From Thalassobacillus pellis (GTDB lineage: Bacteria > Bacillota > Bacilli > Bacillales > Halobacillaceae), in contig NZ_JAFBDO010000001.1 of the NCBI RefSeq assembly GCF_016908295.1, positions 806,001-870,000 on the forward strand: a stretch of DNA of 64,000 nt, written 5' to 3'. Shown in pieces: positions 8,440-16,444 of this stretch. Made by a program: the position numbers and the translations under genes. Under the pieces are notes generated by a model. It was not told where the DNA came from, searched no databases, and was given only the letters and a program-made list of their open reading frames with translations. Every line of letters starts with the position of its first letter. Positions within the stretch are counted from its first letter, which is position 1.

Positions 8440-9681
8440 TTAATCAAAATTTATTGCCCAGCTGCCGTTTCGCATGACTGGTTCACTTGTGCCATCTGCA
8501 AGAACTCCATCAATATCCAGTTCATTGGAGCCCATCATGAAGTCAACGTGGGACAAGCTATCATTGACACCATGTTTATCAAGCTCGTCTTCATCCATAT
8601 CGGATCCGCCTTCCAGGTTATTCGGATATGCTTTACCGAGCGCCAAGTGGCAGGAGGCATTTTCATCATACAATGTGTTATAAAAAATTAATCCTGACTG
8701 GGAAATTGGTGACTCATCTGGTACGAGTGCCAGCTCTCCTAAATGAGTCGAGCCCTCGTCCGTTTCAAGTAGATATTTTAATGTTGATTCACCTTTTCCG
8801 GCTTTGAAATCAACTACTTTCCCATCTTTGAACGTGAGTGTAAAGTCATCGATCAGGTTTCCCCCGTAGTTCAGTGGCTTAGTGCTGGAAACTGTACCAT
8901 TAACACCATATTTATGAGGTACTGTAAAAACCTCTTCTGTTGGCATGTTCGGATTGAAAGGAACTCCCTCTTTCTCCGTCTTGGCTGCTCCGCCTTTCCA
9001 CACATGACCTTCCGGAAGTTCCACTTCAAGATCCGTTCCAGGTGCTTTATAAACAAGTTTTTTATACTTCTTGCGATTCAGGAAGTTACAGGCTTGAGAT
9101 AAAATGCTGTTATGTCTTTCCCAGGCTGCAACCGGGTCATCATGATCCACGCGTACAATTTTGAATATTTGTTCCCAAAGCTTTTCAACTGCTTCTTCTC
9201 CATTAGAATCAGGAAAAATTTTCTTGGCCCAGGAAGTAATCGGTATAGAAACGATTGACCATTGGATGCGGTCGTTCATTGTGTAGTTACGGAAATTTTT
9301 CATCGCTTCAGCTCCGGCTTTATTGGCAGCCTGGATTTTTTCCCCATCAATCCCCTGCAGAAGATCAGGGTCCGTCGAACGGATGGAAAGAATTGCTGCT
9401 CCGCCTTCAGCAAAATAGTCATACATTTTCACTTTCCATTCTGGCACATCCGCTAGTGTATCTTTGGATTCGTGTTCATATTTACTACGTGTGATCGCGT
9501 CATCAGACCAATTAATATGTACCGTTTTGGCTCCCATCTCGTAGGCTTTACGAACGACAACCCTAGTAAATTCTGCGCCTTCGATAGTGGAATTGATCAT
9601 CAGCATTTGACCCTTCTGGAGGTTTGCCCCTGTTTTCAGCGCAACCTCAGCATATTTCTCTAACATTTGTTGTTCTGGCAT
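8440..9681 (-). CDS. ampS: Aminopeptidase, M29 family (AmpS type)
   Basis: 413 residues, the normal length for the thermophilic-type M29 metallo-aminopeptidases that remove N-terminal residues from peptides in the cytoplasm. Likely ligands and catalytic residues are in NMPTEEVFTVPHKYGVNGTV (Glu, Glu, His, Tyr), in HLGELALVPDESPI (His, Glu), in ENASCHLALGKAYP and in SHVDFMMGS (His, Asp). GAGGGG precedes the ATG at 9681. It is a single gene between two terminators. Together with the App peptide importer it would supply free amino acids. Confidence 0.9.
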   Translation of the reverse strand: MPEQQMLEKYAEVALKTGANLQKGQMLMINSTIEGAEFTRVVVRKAYEMGAKTVHINWSDDAITRSKYEHESKDTLADVPEWKVKMYDYFAEGGAAILSIRSTDPDLLQGIDGEKIQAANKAGAEAMKNFRNYTMNDRIQWSIVSIPITSWAKKIFPDSNGEEAVEKLWEQIFKIVRVDHDDPVAAWERHNSILSQACNFLNRKKYKKLVYKAPGTDLEVELPEGHVWKGGAAKTEKEGVPFNPNMPTEEVFTVPHKYGVNGTVSSTKPLNYGGNLIDDFTLTFKDGKVVDFKAGKGESTLKYLLETDEGSTHLGELALVPDESPISQSGLIFYNTLYDENASCHLALGKAYPNNLEGGSDMDEDELDKHGVNDSLSHVDFMMGSNELDIDGVLADGTSEPVMRNGSWAINFD

Positions 9682-9749
9682 ACAATAACCCCTCTCCCCT
9701 TTTTCTTATATAACCACTTCTTATTATTCCATATTTCGGGTCGCGAAAC

Positions 9750-9785
9750 AAAAGAAAATTGCCCTCCCCATCAGCAGGAGGGCAG
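9750..9785 (-). terminator. Terminator of the ABC-F gene
   Basis: GCCCTCC and GGAGGGC form a 7 bp stem (9761-9783), followed on the minus strand by AATTTTCTTTT. It lies 6 nt behind the ABC-F stop codon. Confidence 0.65.
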
Positions 9786-9789
9786 TGGT

Positions 9790-11700
9790 TTATGCCTTGC
9801 TGTTTTCTTCCTCGATTTCTTCGACAAGAAGCGACAATTCTTCCCACCGTTCCATGGCCTGTTCAAGCTCTTGCTCGATTTTTTCCTGTTGTTGGTACAA
9901 TTCTTGAACTTTACCAAGGTCACTGCCTGCTTCAGCGATTTCATCCTTGATTTCCTCGGCTTTCTCTTCTAAATTACTGATTTTCTCCTCAATTCCATCC
10001 CATTCTTTTTGTTCATGATAGGATAATTTCCGTTTGCGCCGGATGTTTCGCTGAGGTTGTTTATCTTCCTCGGCTTTCCTCAATGCTGCCCGGTGATTCT
10101 CGTCTGCTTTTTTCTTTTCCATATAATCGGTATAGTCACCCATAAAGGTGACAATTTCTCCATTGTTTTCAAAGGCTGCCAGCTTATCAACTACCCTGTC
10201 GAGAAAATATCGATCGTGGGAAACGACGATAACTGCCCCAGGAAAATGGTCGAGATAATCTTCCAGTATGCTGAGGGTTTTTGTATCCAGATCGTTTGTG
10301 GGTTCATCCAAAAAAAGTACGTTTGGTTCATTCATTAAGACACGGAGCAAATAAAGGCGCCGGCGTTCTCCACCGGAAAGCTTCCGGATGTAGGTCCACT
10401 GCTGGGAACGTGGGAATAAGAAACGTTCAAGCATCTGCTCAGCTGTGATCTCTTCTCCTTTGGCAGTGCTGATCACTTCCGCAACTTCCTTGATATAGTC
10501 GATCACGCGCAAATTGCCGTCGATTTCCTGATGATCCTGCGTATAATAACCGATTTTCACCGTCGCTCCTATATCGATTGTACCTTCGTCCGGGGAAATT
10601 CGTTCTGCCATGAGGTTCAACAGTGTCGACTTCCCACTGCCATTAGGACCTATGATGCCGAGTCTTTCATCTGGCATGACAAGATAACTGAATTCATTGA
10701 TCAGACGCTGACCGGCAATTTCTTTAGAAACACTATCCAGCTCGATTACTTTTTTCCCGAGACGGTTCGATCCTGCAGCGAACTCAATGGATTGATCACT
10801 ACTCGGTCCAGATTGCTTTCGTAAAGCTTCAACCCTTTGTTTCCGTGCTTTTTGCTTGGTGGTCCTGGCTTTTGCTCCTCTGTGCAGCCAGGCAAGTTCA
10901 CGCCTTAACGTGTTCTGCCGCTTCTCCTCGGAAACCCGCTCCTGTTCAAGCCGTTCTTCTTTTTTCTCCAGGTAGGTATGATAATTGCCCTCATAAATAT
11001 ACAAGTTACCCCTGTCAAGCTCATAAATCAGATTAGTCACACGGTTCAGGAAGTATCTGTCATGCGTAACCACGATTAATGCCCCCTGGTATTGCGCCAG
11101 ATATTCTTCCAGCCACTCGATTGTTTCATTATCCAGATGGTTGGTCGGCTCATCCAATATTAATAAATCAGCAGGCTGGATTAATGCCTTTGCAATAGCT
11201 ACCCGTTTCTGCTGCCCTCCGGAAAGCTCGCTTACTTTTTTATCAAAAGTAGTGATTCCAAGCTTGGTCAATATGGTTTTCGCAGTTGTATTCGCTTCCC
11301 AGGCATTGACTTCATCCATTTTTTGCTGCTTTTTCAATAATTGGGACTGGAAATCTGTGTTTTCCGGTTCCCTTTCCAGCTGCTGAAGCGACTTTTCATA
11401 GGCACGTAACGTGATCATAACTTCAGAATCGCCATAATAGATTTGCTCGAGAACACTTGATGATCCATCAAGCTCTGGCTCTTGCGGCAGATATTCAATC
11501 CGGAAATCATTGGCATGATGCATCTCACCGGATTCCTTTGAATCAAGTCCTGCAAGCACCCTGAGCAGTGTTGATTTACCCGTACCATTGACACCGATCA
11601 AACCGATTCGCTGATGGTCGGAAATAGTAAAAGAAATATGATCGAACAGGGTTTTCTCCCCGTATGTTTTCGTTAAATTTTCAATTTGCAAAAGGCTCAT
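9790..11700 (-). CDS. yfmR: ABC-F family translational ATPase (YfmR type)
   Basis: 636 residues with two ABC ATPase domains and no membrane segments. Domain 1 has GVNGTGKST, LSGGQQKR and LLILDEPTNHLD. Domain 2 has GPNGSGKST, LSGGERRRL and LFLDEPTNDLD. Between them is the charged ABC-F linker, and the last ~90 residues form a coiled coil. The N-terminus MSLLQIENLTKTYG and the length fit YfmR, which in B. subtilis relieves ribosome stalling. I chose the ATG at 11700 (AGGA 8 nt upstream). Longer in-frame readings would run through an extended -10 promoter and the terminator of the preceding gene. Confidence 0.88.
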   Translation of the reverse strand: MSLLQIENLTKTYGEKTLFDHISFTISDHQRIGLIGVNGTGKSTLLRVLAGLDSKESGEMHHANDFRIEYLPQEPELDGSSSVLEQIYYGDSEVMITLRAYEKSLQQLEREPENTDFQSQLLKKQQKMDEVNAWEANTTAKTILTKLGITTFDKKVSELSGGQQKRVAIAKALIQPADLLILDEPTNHLDNETIEWLEEYLAQYQGALIVVTHDRYFLNRVTNLIYELDRGNLYIYEGNYHTYLEKKEERLEQERVSEEKRQNTLRRELAWLHRGAKARTTKQKARKQRVEALRKQSGPSSDQSIEFAAGSNRLGKKVIELDSVSKEIAGQRLINEFSYLVMPDERLGIIGPNGSGKSTLLNLMAERISPDEGTIDIGATVKIGYYTQDHQEIDGNLRVIDYIKEVAEVISTAKGEEITAEQMLERFLFPRSQQWTYIRKLSGGERRRLYLLRVLMNEPNVLFLDEPTNDLDTKTLSILEDYLDHFPGAVIVVSHDRYFLDRVVDKLAAFENNGEIVTFMGDYTDYMEKKKADENHRAALRKAEEDKQPQRNIRRKRKLSYHEQKEWDGIEEKISNLEEKAEEIKDEIAEAGSDLGKVQELYQQQEKIEQELEQAMERWEELSLLVEEIEEENSKA

Positions 11701-11730
11701 GTCCATCATCCTCATTTCTAGACTGATCCT

Positions 11731-11739
11731 ATTATAACA
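11731..11739 (-). promoter_or_regulatory. Extended -10 promoter of the ABC-F gene
   Basis: On the minus strand TGTTATAAT is a perfect extended -10 element, about 30 bp before the start codon. No good -35 is visible at 17 bp, as is usual for extended -10 promoters. Confidence 0.5.
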
Positions 11740-11796
11740 TCCAGGAAAAGGTTTCTCTGACCTGCAAAGATAAGAGAGATGATCAAAAAACCTAAA

Positions 11797-11842
11797 GAAA
11801 ACCTGAACAATGTGTGGTACACGTTGTTCAGGTTTTCTTTTG
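11797..11842 (-). terminator. Terminator of the first alanine symporter
   Basis: AAAACCTGAACAA (11798-11810) is perfectly complementary to TTGTTCAGGTTTT (11824-11836). It lies 14 nt behind the symporter stop codon. Confidence 0.85.
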
Positions 11843-11855
11843 TTTAGCATTCCTG

Positions 11856-13316
11856 TCAGCCGCGGGAATTTAGTGTTTCATTTTCTTTTTCATGACTCTT
11901 AATCGGGTCTTCCCTCTTCCAGTACTCCATACCGGATACCCCAGGAAGGTGGTCCTGATAAAATACAGGATCCTTTCCCTCTTTTTTCTGCCTGCTGTAA
12001 TCTTTCATAGCTGCAAAAGCTACTTTTGACAGGCGGGTAATCGCATACAGGTTGATGAGTGCCATAATACCCATTGTCAGGTCGGCCATCGCCCAGACGA
12101 TGTCAAACTCCGCCATCGCACCAAAAACAACCATCAATAGAACAGCTATACGGTAGATGAATAATCCAGTTGGTGTGTTTTTGATGAATTCAATATTCGT
12201 TTCCCCGTAATAATAGTTTCCAATAATGGAACTGAACGCAAAGAGGAAAATAGCTATGGCAACGAATATTACTGCCCATTGCCCAAGCTGTGATTCAAAT
12301 GCAGCCTGTGTCAACTGGATGCCATCCATACTTTCCGGAGCAGATAGATGTGCTCCAGATGAGATGATAATCAATGCTGTCGCACTGCAGATGAGTAAGG
12401 TATCCGTGAACACGCCTAATGTTTGGATCAAACCCTGTTTGACCGGGTGGGTAACTTCGGATGTCGCTGCGGCGTTCGGCGCACTACCCATCCCCGCTTC
12501 GTTAGAAAATAATCCACGCTTGATCCCCATCATTATAGCGGCACCGAAAGTACCTCCGGCCACTTCACGCAACCCGAACGCCCCCTGAAAAATCATGGCG
12601 AATATTTCAGGAAGTGCACCAAAATTCAACGTTAGGATGTATACAGCTAATATGATATAGAAAATTGCCATAATCGGAACTATCAATTGGGTGACCTGTG
12701 CGATCCGTTTCAAACCGCCAAAAATGATCAAGGCGACGATGATTGTCAATATGGCAGCCATCATCCACTTTTCAACAGCGAAAGATTTTTCAAAGGCCAG
12801 TCGAATCGTGTTCGCCTGAACGGAACTGAAGACAAGCCCATAGGTAAATGTAATTGTGATAGCGAATACAATTCCAAGCTTACGATTCTTCAATCCTTTT
12901 TCCATGTAGTAGGCAGGACCGCCTCGGTATTGATTCTTTTCAGGAATTTTATATACCTGAGCCAGTGTACTTTCAATAAAACTGGAAGCTCCTCCTACAA
13001 GTGCTACTATCCACATCCAAAATACAGCTCCAGGGCCGCCTATGGCAATCGCTGAGGCCACTCCGGCCAGGTTCCCTGTCCCGACACGGGAGGCTGTACT
13101 GATTGTGAATGCCTGAAATGGTGAAGTACCTTTCTTTCCCTCGGCTGATATTGCCCGCTTGTCGAACAGTACCCGGAACATTTCGGGAATGTATCGGAAC
13201 TGGACGAATTGGAACTTTACGGTAAACCATAATCCTAACCCAATTAGTACGGCTATCAATATGTAACCCCACATGGCGTCGTTGGCATAGCCGAGTAATC
13301 GTTCAAAGGTTTCCAT
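11856..13316 (-). CDS. Sodium:alanine/glycine symporter, AGCS family (copy 1)
   Basis: 486 residues with about 10-11 hydrophobic helices. Family marks are GLGLWFTVKFQFVQFRYIPEM near the N-terminus, ASRVGTGNLAGVASAIAIGGPGAVFWMW, RGGPAYYMEKGLKNR, KRGLFSNEAGMGSAPNAAAT and SIIGNYYYGETNIEF. These transporters import Ala, Gly or related amino acids with Na+ (or H+). A second member, with many of the same motifs, lies at 52.1-53.5 kb. The specific substrate cannot be decided from the sequence. It has its own terminator. Confidence 0.92.
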   Translation of the reverse strand: METFERLLGYANDAMWGYILIAVLIGLGLWFTVKFQFVQFRYIPEMFRVLFDKRAISAEGKKGTSPFQAFTISTASRVGTGNLAGVASAIAIGGPGAVFWMWIVALVGGASSFIESTLAQVYKIPEKNQYRGGPAYYMEKGLKNRKLGIVFAITITFTYGLVFSSVQANTIRLAFEKSFAVEKWMMAAILTIIVALIIFGGLKRIAQVTQLIVPIMAIFYIILAVYILTLNFGALPEIFAMIFQGAFGLREVAGGTFGAAIMMGIKRGLFSNEAGMGSAPNAAATSEVTHPVKQGLIQTLGVFTDTLLICSATALIIISSGAHLSAPESMDGIQLTQAAFESQLGQWAVIFVAIAIFLFAFSSIIGNYYYGETNIEFIKNTPTGLFIYRIAVLLMVVFGAMAEFDIVWAMADLTMGIMALINLYAITRLSKVAFAAMKDYSRQKKEGKDPVFYQDHLPGVSGMEYWKREDPIKSHEKENETLNSRG

Positions 13317-13510
13317 AATTGCACCTCCATGAAATTTTTAATGGCCGCTGCCATTGTAAAAAAAAGACATTATAAACTCCTGTAACCCTTTTCCATTCTT
13401 TTCAAACCTTGAATTGACCGTTTTCTATCGTGCACCTTTTTTAGGTTAGTATATATCCGGCAATTTATCAATTATATTCCTGTATAAGCGTTTCTTTCTA
13501 ATGTCCTGCA

Positions 13511-13543
13511 CAAAAAAAGACAAGCTCGACGATGAGCTTGCCT
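13511..13543 (-). terminator. Terminator of the thioesterase gene
   Basis: On the minus strand CAAGCTC and GAGCTTG form a stem (13521-13540), followed by TCTTTTTTTG. Confidence 0.75.
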
Positions 13544-13548
13544 GCCTA

Positions 13549-14061
13549 TCATGCCCACGGAAATCCTGCACCGAATTTATCCGCTACTTCTTTTGAATCT
13601 TTCCTTCTTTCTTTTCTCTGCTTATGACGTTTATCTGCTTCCGAATGGAGCCATTTTTCTTCATCAGACTCTGGAAGAACTGGTCGTACCGGTGTCGGCC
13701 GGTTGTTTTCATCGACTGCCACCATCGAAACAAACGCTGTGGTACACACTTTCCTATCCCCAGTCAGTAAATTTTCCGTTATCGCTTTTACGAAAACTTC
13801 CATGGAAGTGTTGTGTGTCCATGTTACAAATCCAACTACACAAATCGTGTCGCCTTCAAATACAGGCTGCAGAAAATCGACAGAGTCGATGGAAGCGGTG
13901 ACCACCGGTTTTCGGCAATGCCTGGTTGCTGCAATCGCGGCTACATCGTCGATATATGCCATCAGTTTACCCCCGAATAATGTTCCATGGCTGTTGGTAT
14001 CCGGCGGCAGAACGTGTGAATTTTTTACAGTCAATGATTCAATACATGGTTTTGCGTCCAT
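13549..14061 (-). CDS. Acyl-CoA thioesterase, hotdog fold (YkhA type)
   Basis: 170 residues. The N-terminal part has the hallmark DTNSHGTLFGGKLMAYIDDV, with the catalytic Asn/Asp region and the GG at the helix start, followed by ASIDSVDFLQPVFEGD. The C-terminal ~35 residues are highly charged. Enzymes of this family hydrolyse acyl-CoA thioesters in the cytoplasm; B. subtilis YkhA is a close match in plan. AAGGAG lies 8 nt before the ATG. The terminator is directly behind it. The two-component genes follow downstream in the same direction but start their own transcript. Confidence 0.9.
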   Translation of the reverse strand: MDAKPCIESLTVKNSHVLPPDTNSHGTLFGGKLMAYIDDVAAIAATRHCRKPVVTASIDSVDFLQPVFEGDTICVVGFVTWTHNTSMEVFVKAITENLLTGDRKVCTTAFVSMVAVDENNRPTPVRPVLPESDEEKWLHSEADKRHKQRKERRKDSKEVADKFGAGFPWA

Positions 14062-14097
14062 TGTTTTCTCTCCTTTAACGATGTTTTTTTCGGGCGT

Positions 14098-15447
14098 TCA
14101 ATCCGTACCGTTCGTGCGGTATTTCGGCAAGTGGATAACAAAAGTCGCACCCTGTTCCTTATTATTATAAGCTGATATCGTGCCATTACTCCGTTCAATG
14201 ATTGCCCGTGATATTGCTAGCCCTAATCCCGTTTCCCCTTGTTTTCCTTTCATAAACCGTTTGAACAAGCTTGGGAATAGATCTTCAGGTATTCCACAGC
14301 CATCGTCGCTTACCTTGATCGTGTAATATCCCCTGGAAAGTTCAGTTGTCAATGATACTTGCTTTTCCGCATGGCGGATAGCATTACCAAGGATGTTGAG
14401 CAGGGCTTGCAGCATTTTTTCCTGATCGACATTCACAAATAGCGGTTCCAGCTCTTTATAAACAAGCTCTATCTGTTTTTCCTTTGCTAATGGATAAACG
14501 CGCTCTGATGCCTGTTTGATCAGTTCATGAAGGTCTGTCTTTTCCGGATGATAAATGTTTTCGTCACTATCAAGCTTTGCCAGCAAAATCATTTCATCAA
14601 CAATTTTTTTCAGACGCTCTGTTTCACTTGCCATCACCTGCAGCCCCTTATCGGCGGCTGCCCCCTCAAAAATACCATCCTTGATTCCTTCCGCATAACC
14701 TTGGATGGACATAAGGGGGGTTTTCAGCTCATGGGAAGCATTTTGGAAGAACTGCTTCTGGGAATGGATATAATTTTCCAGCTCTTTAGCCATCTGCCTG
14801 ATGCTTTGCTCCACTTCTTTAATCTCCCCACTGGCGTGTACAGGTTTAAGGTCATTGAATTTTCGCTGTTCAATTTTTTTCAGCTCTTGTTTCAGCCTCG
14901 TAAGTGGTGTGACCAGCTTTCTGGTGAGAAGGTAGCTGATCGATACAGCGAGAATTAAGCCGATGATAAGGACAACCACCATTCTCCACGCAAACATTGT
15001 CTGAACAGCCTGCAAATCATCCAAAGGAGTTGCAAGGGCCAATACTACACCATTTGAGCGAGGAGTGAATGTGATGTCATAGACTACATAATCCTTTCCT
15101 TCACCTTCCCATAGGTCTTCTTCCTTCAGCTGCTGATCATACCTGGAAGCCCAGTCAGCAGCGGTTTTTTCAGGCAGTGTCGAAAATAATATTTCCCGCT
15201 GGGAGCGGTCGAACATAAGCACCCGAAATTCACTATCACTGAGGAGTTGGGATAGCTGCGTATATTTACCTGGGTTCTCCTGCTGGTTCACCAATTCGAT
15301 TAACAGCTCTCCCTTATCCTCCAGTTGTCTTTTTTCATCCTCAATCAACAGGTTCAGTATCATGGAATAAAGAAACAGGGCTGTCAAAGACATGACAATT
15401 ACTATTAAAGCGGTAAAAGCCGCATTTAATTGGTACAGAAGCTTCAT
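14098..15447 (-). CDS. cssS: Sensor histidine kinase, CssS-like
   Basis: 449 residues: TM1 about 10-32, an extracytoplasmic sensor of about 120 residues, TM2 about 155-175, HAMP, then the dimerisation domain with H239 in NASHELKTPLMSIQGYAEGI, and an ATPase domain with NILGNAIRHA (N box), VSDDGCGIPE (G1) and GLGLAISRAI (G2). The start ATG overlaps the response-regulator stop as ATGA. Naming as CssS, the secretion- and heat-stress sensor, rests on the partner's close match to CssR and the divergent htrA-type gene, the same arrangement as the B. subtilis cssRS-htrB locus. The sensor domain alone would not identify it. Confidence 0.8.
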   Translation of the reverse strand: MKLLYQLNAAFTALIVIVMSLTALFLYSMILNLLIEDEKRQLEDKGELLIELVNQQENPGKYTQLSQLLSDSEFRVLMFDRSQREILFSTLPEKTAADWASRYDQQLKEEDLWEGEGKDYVVYDITFTPRSNGVVLALATPLDDLQAVQTMFAWRMVVVLIIGLILAVSISYLLTRKLVTPLTRLKQELKKIEQRKFNDLKPVHASGEIKEVEQSIRQMAKELENYIHSQKQFFQNASHELKTPLMSIQGYAEGIKDGIFEGAAADKGLQVMASETERLKKIVDEMILLAKLDSDENIYHPEKTDLHELIKQASERVYPLAKEKQIELVYKELEPLFVNVDQEKMLQALLNILGNAIRHAEKQVSLTTELSRGYYTIKVSDDGCGIPEDLFPSLFKRFMKGKQGETGLGLAISRAIIERSNGTISAYNNKEQGATFVIHLPKYRTNGTD

Positions 15448-16136
15448 GAGTCATTACCGTCATTTCTTAGCCGGTAACCATAACCCCAGACTGTTTCTAA
15501 AGGAATATCATGCAGCTTTTTCCGGATTCTTTTGACCAGGTCGTCTACCGCTCTGTCACTGCCAAAATAATCTTCTCCCCAAACTTTCACAAGCAATTCC
15601 TCCCGTGAAAATGCTCTGTTCACCTGCCGGGAAAGTATTTTCAGCATCTCGAATTCTTTAGCCGTCATTTCTTTTTCTGCACCTTCCCAATAAACTCTTC
15701 TTTCCCCTAGAGAAAGGACCAGTCCACCAACTTCGATTGTTTCGTTCGACTGTGAAGGAGCCTGGTTCATCGACTGCCATTTGACCAGATGGCGCTTGAC
15801 TCGAGCGACTAGTTCCCTGGGGCTGAAAGGTTTTGTCAAATAGTCATCTCCTCCAAGCTCAAGCCCCAATATTTTGTCCAACTCTTCGTCTTTTGCAGAA
15901 ATGATTATGATTGGAACTTGAGAATGCTGGCGTACTTGTTTGCAGAACTCATAGCCATCCATACCTGGGAGCATTATATCAAGCACCCATAGATCTGGAG
16001 GATCATCCTTGAACAGATTCCAGGCTGTTTCCGCATTCTCCAGGCCATGGACAAGGTAACCTTCTTTCTTTAAATACCCTTCAACGATATCGCGAATGTT
16101 CGGGTCGTCTTCCACTATCGCTATTTTATGTTTCAT
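15444..16136 (-). CDS. cssR: OmpR-family response regulator, CssR-like
   Basis: 230 residues: receiver domain with the acidic pair DD at 10-11, phospho-acceptor D53 in LWVLDIMLPGMDGYE and a Lys in YLTKPFSPREL; then a winged-helix DNA-binding domain, ending SREELLVKVWGEDYFGSDR and VDDLVKRIRKKLHDIP. The last part is very like B. subtilis CssR (LLKVWGHDYFGTDR). The gene is translationally coupled to the kinase. Three TTTT-led repeats with exact 10 bp period upstream of the divergent protease gene (16216-16245) are candidate binding sites. Confidence 0.88.
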   Translation of the reverse strand: MKHKIAIVEDDPNIRDIVEGYLKKEGYLVHGLENAETAWNLFKDDPPDLWVLDIMLPGMDGYEFCKQVRQHSQVPIIIISAKDEELDKILGLELGGDDYLTKPFSPRELVARVKRHLVKWQSMNQAPSQSNETIEVGGLVLSLGERRVYWEGAEKEMTAKEFEMLKILSRQVNRAFSREELLVKVWGEDYFGSDRAVDDLVKRIRKKLHDIPLETVWGYGYRLRNDGNDS

Positions 16137-16215
16137 AGGAAAAACCCCCTTTTACTTATAACCCTCTCGTCTTTATATTCCCATATTACATTCCCTATTT
16201 CCTGATTAGCGATTC

Positions 16216-16245
16216 TTTTACATACTTTTCCCACATTTTCTCCAA
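16216..16245 (+). promoter_or_regulatory. Candidate CssR binding repeats upstream of the HtrA-type gene
   Basis: Three blocks, TTTTACATAC, TTTTCCCACA and TTTTCTCCAA, begin at 16216, 16226 and 16236, an exact 10 bp period that would put them on one face of the helix. From memory, the B. subtilis CssR-controlled htrA and htrB promoters carry tandem octamers of the TTTTCATA/TTTTCACA kind; these blocks resemble them. They lie 22-50 bp before a TACAAT (16267-16272) that could be the -10 of the protease gene and has no usable -35, which fits an activator-dependent promoter. Confidence 0.5.
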
Positions 16246-16265
16246 AATCGTGCCATATCTCACCC

Positions 16266-16283
16266 GTACAATATGAATTGTAC
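16266..16283. promoter_or_regulatory. Perfect inverted repeat over the putative -10 of the HtrA-type gene
   Basis: GTACAAT and ATTGTAC form 7 bp arms around a 4 bp spacer, and overlap the TACAAT proposed as -10. It may be an operator or may simply reflect -10 sequences facing both ways in this divergent region. Confidence 0.35.
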
Positions 16284-16328
16284 ACATCACAGAACACCAA
16301 CTTCAACGAGACTAACAAGAATATATAA

Positions 16329-16392
16329 AAGCGTAAGCGCCTCTCTCACCCCCGACAAGCTTAGGGCCTCGAGGAGGTAGGTGCTTGAGCCG
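16329..16392 (+). repeat. Family A repeat, copy A4 (inner arm deleted)
   Basis: Only the outer parts of the family A palindrome remain: AAGCGCC, CACCCCCGACAAGCTTAG, then directly GGCCTCGAGGAGGTAGGTGC. The whole inner hairpin that normally lies between the two CTTAAGAC segments is missing. This is as expected if the two 8 bp direct repeats recombined or slipped. It lies in the 5' leader of the HtrA-type gene. Confidence 0.7.
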
Positions 16393-16444
16393 ATACAATC
16401 GGGTTTTTATATTTTTTAGATAAGAAGAAAGGGGCATTAATTGT

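Noticed and set aside
8474-9663. Plus-strand open frames opposite the M29 aminopeptidase
   Set aside because: They are shadows of a well-conserved minus-strand gene and show no family pattern.
11701-11850. 50-codon N-terminal extension of the ABC-F protein
   Set aside because: It would contain the extended -10 promoter and the terminator of the preceding symporter gene, and the family begins at MSLLQIENLTK.
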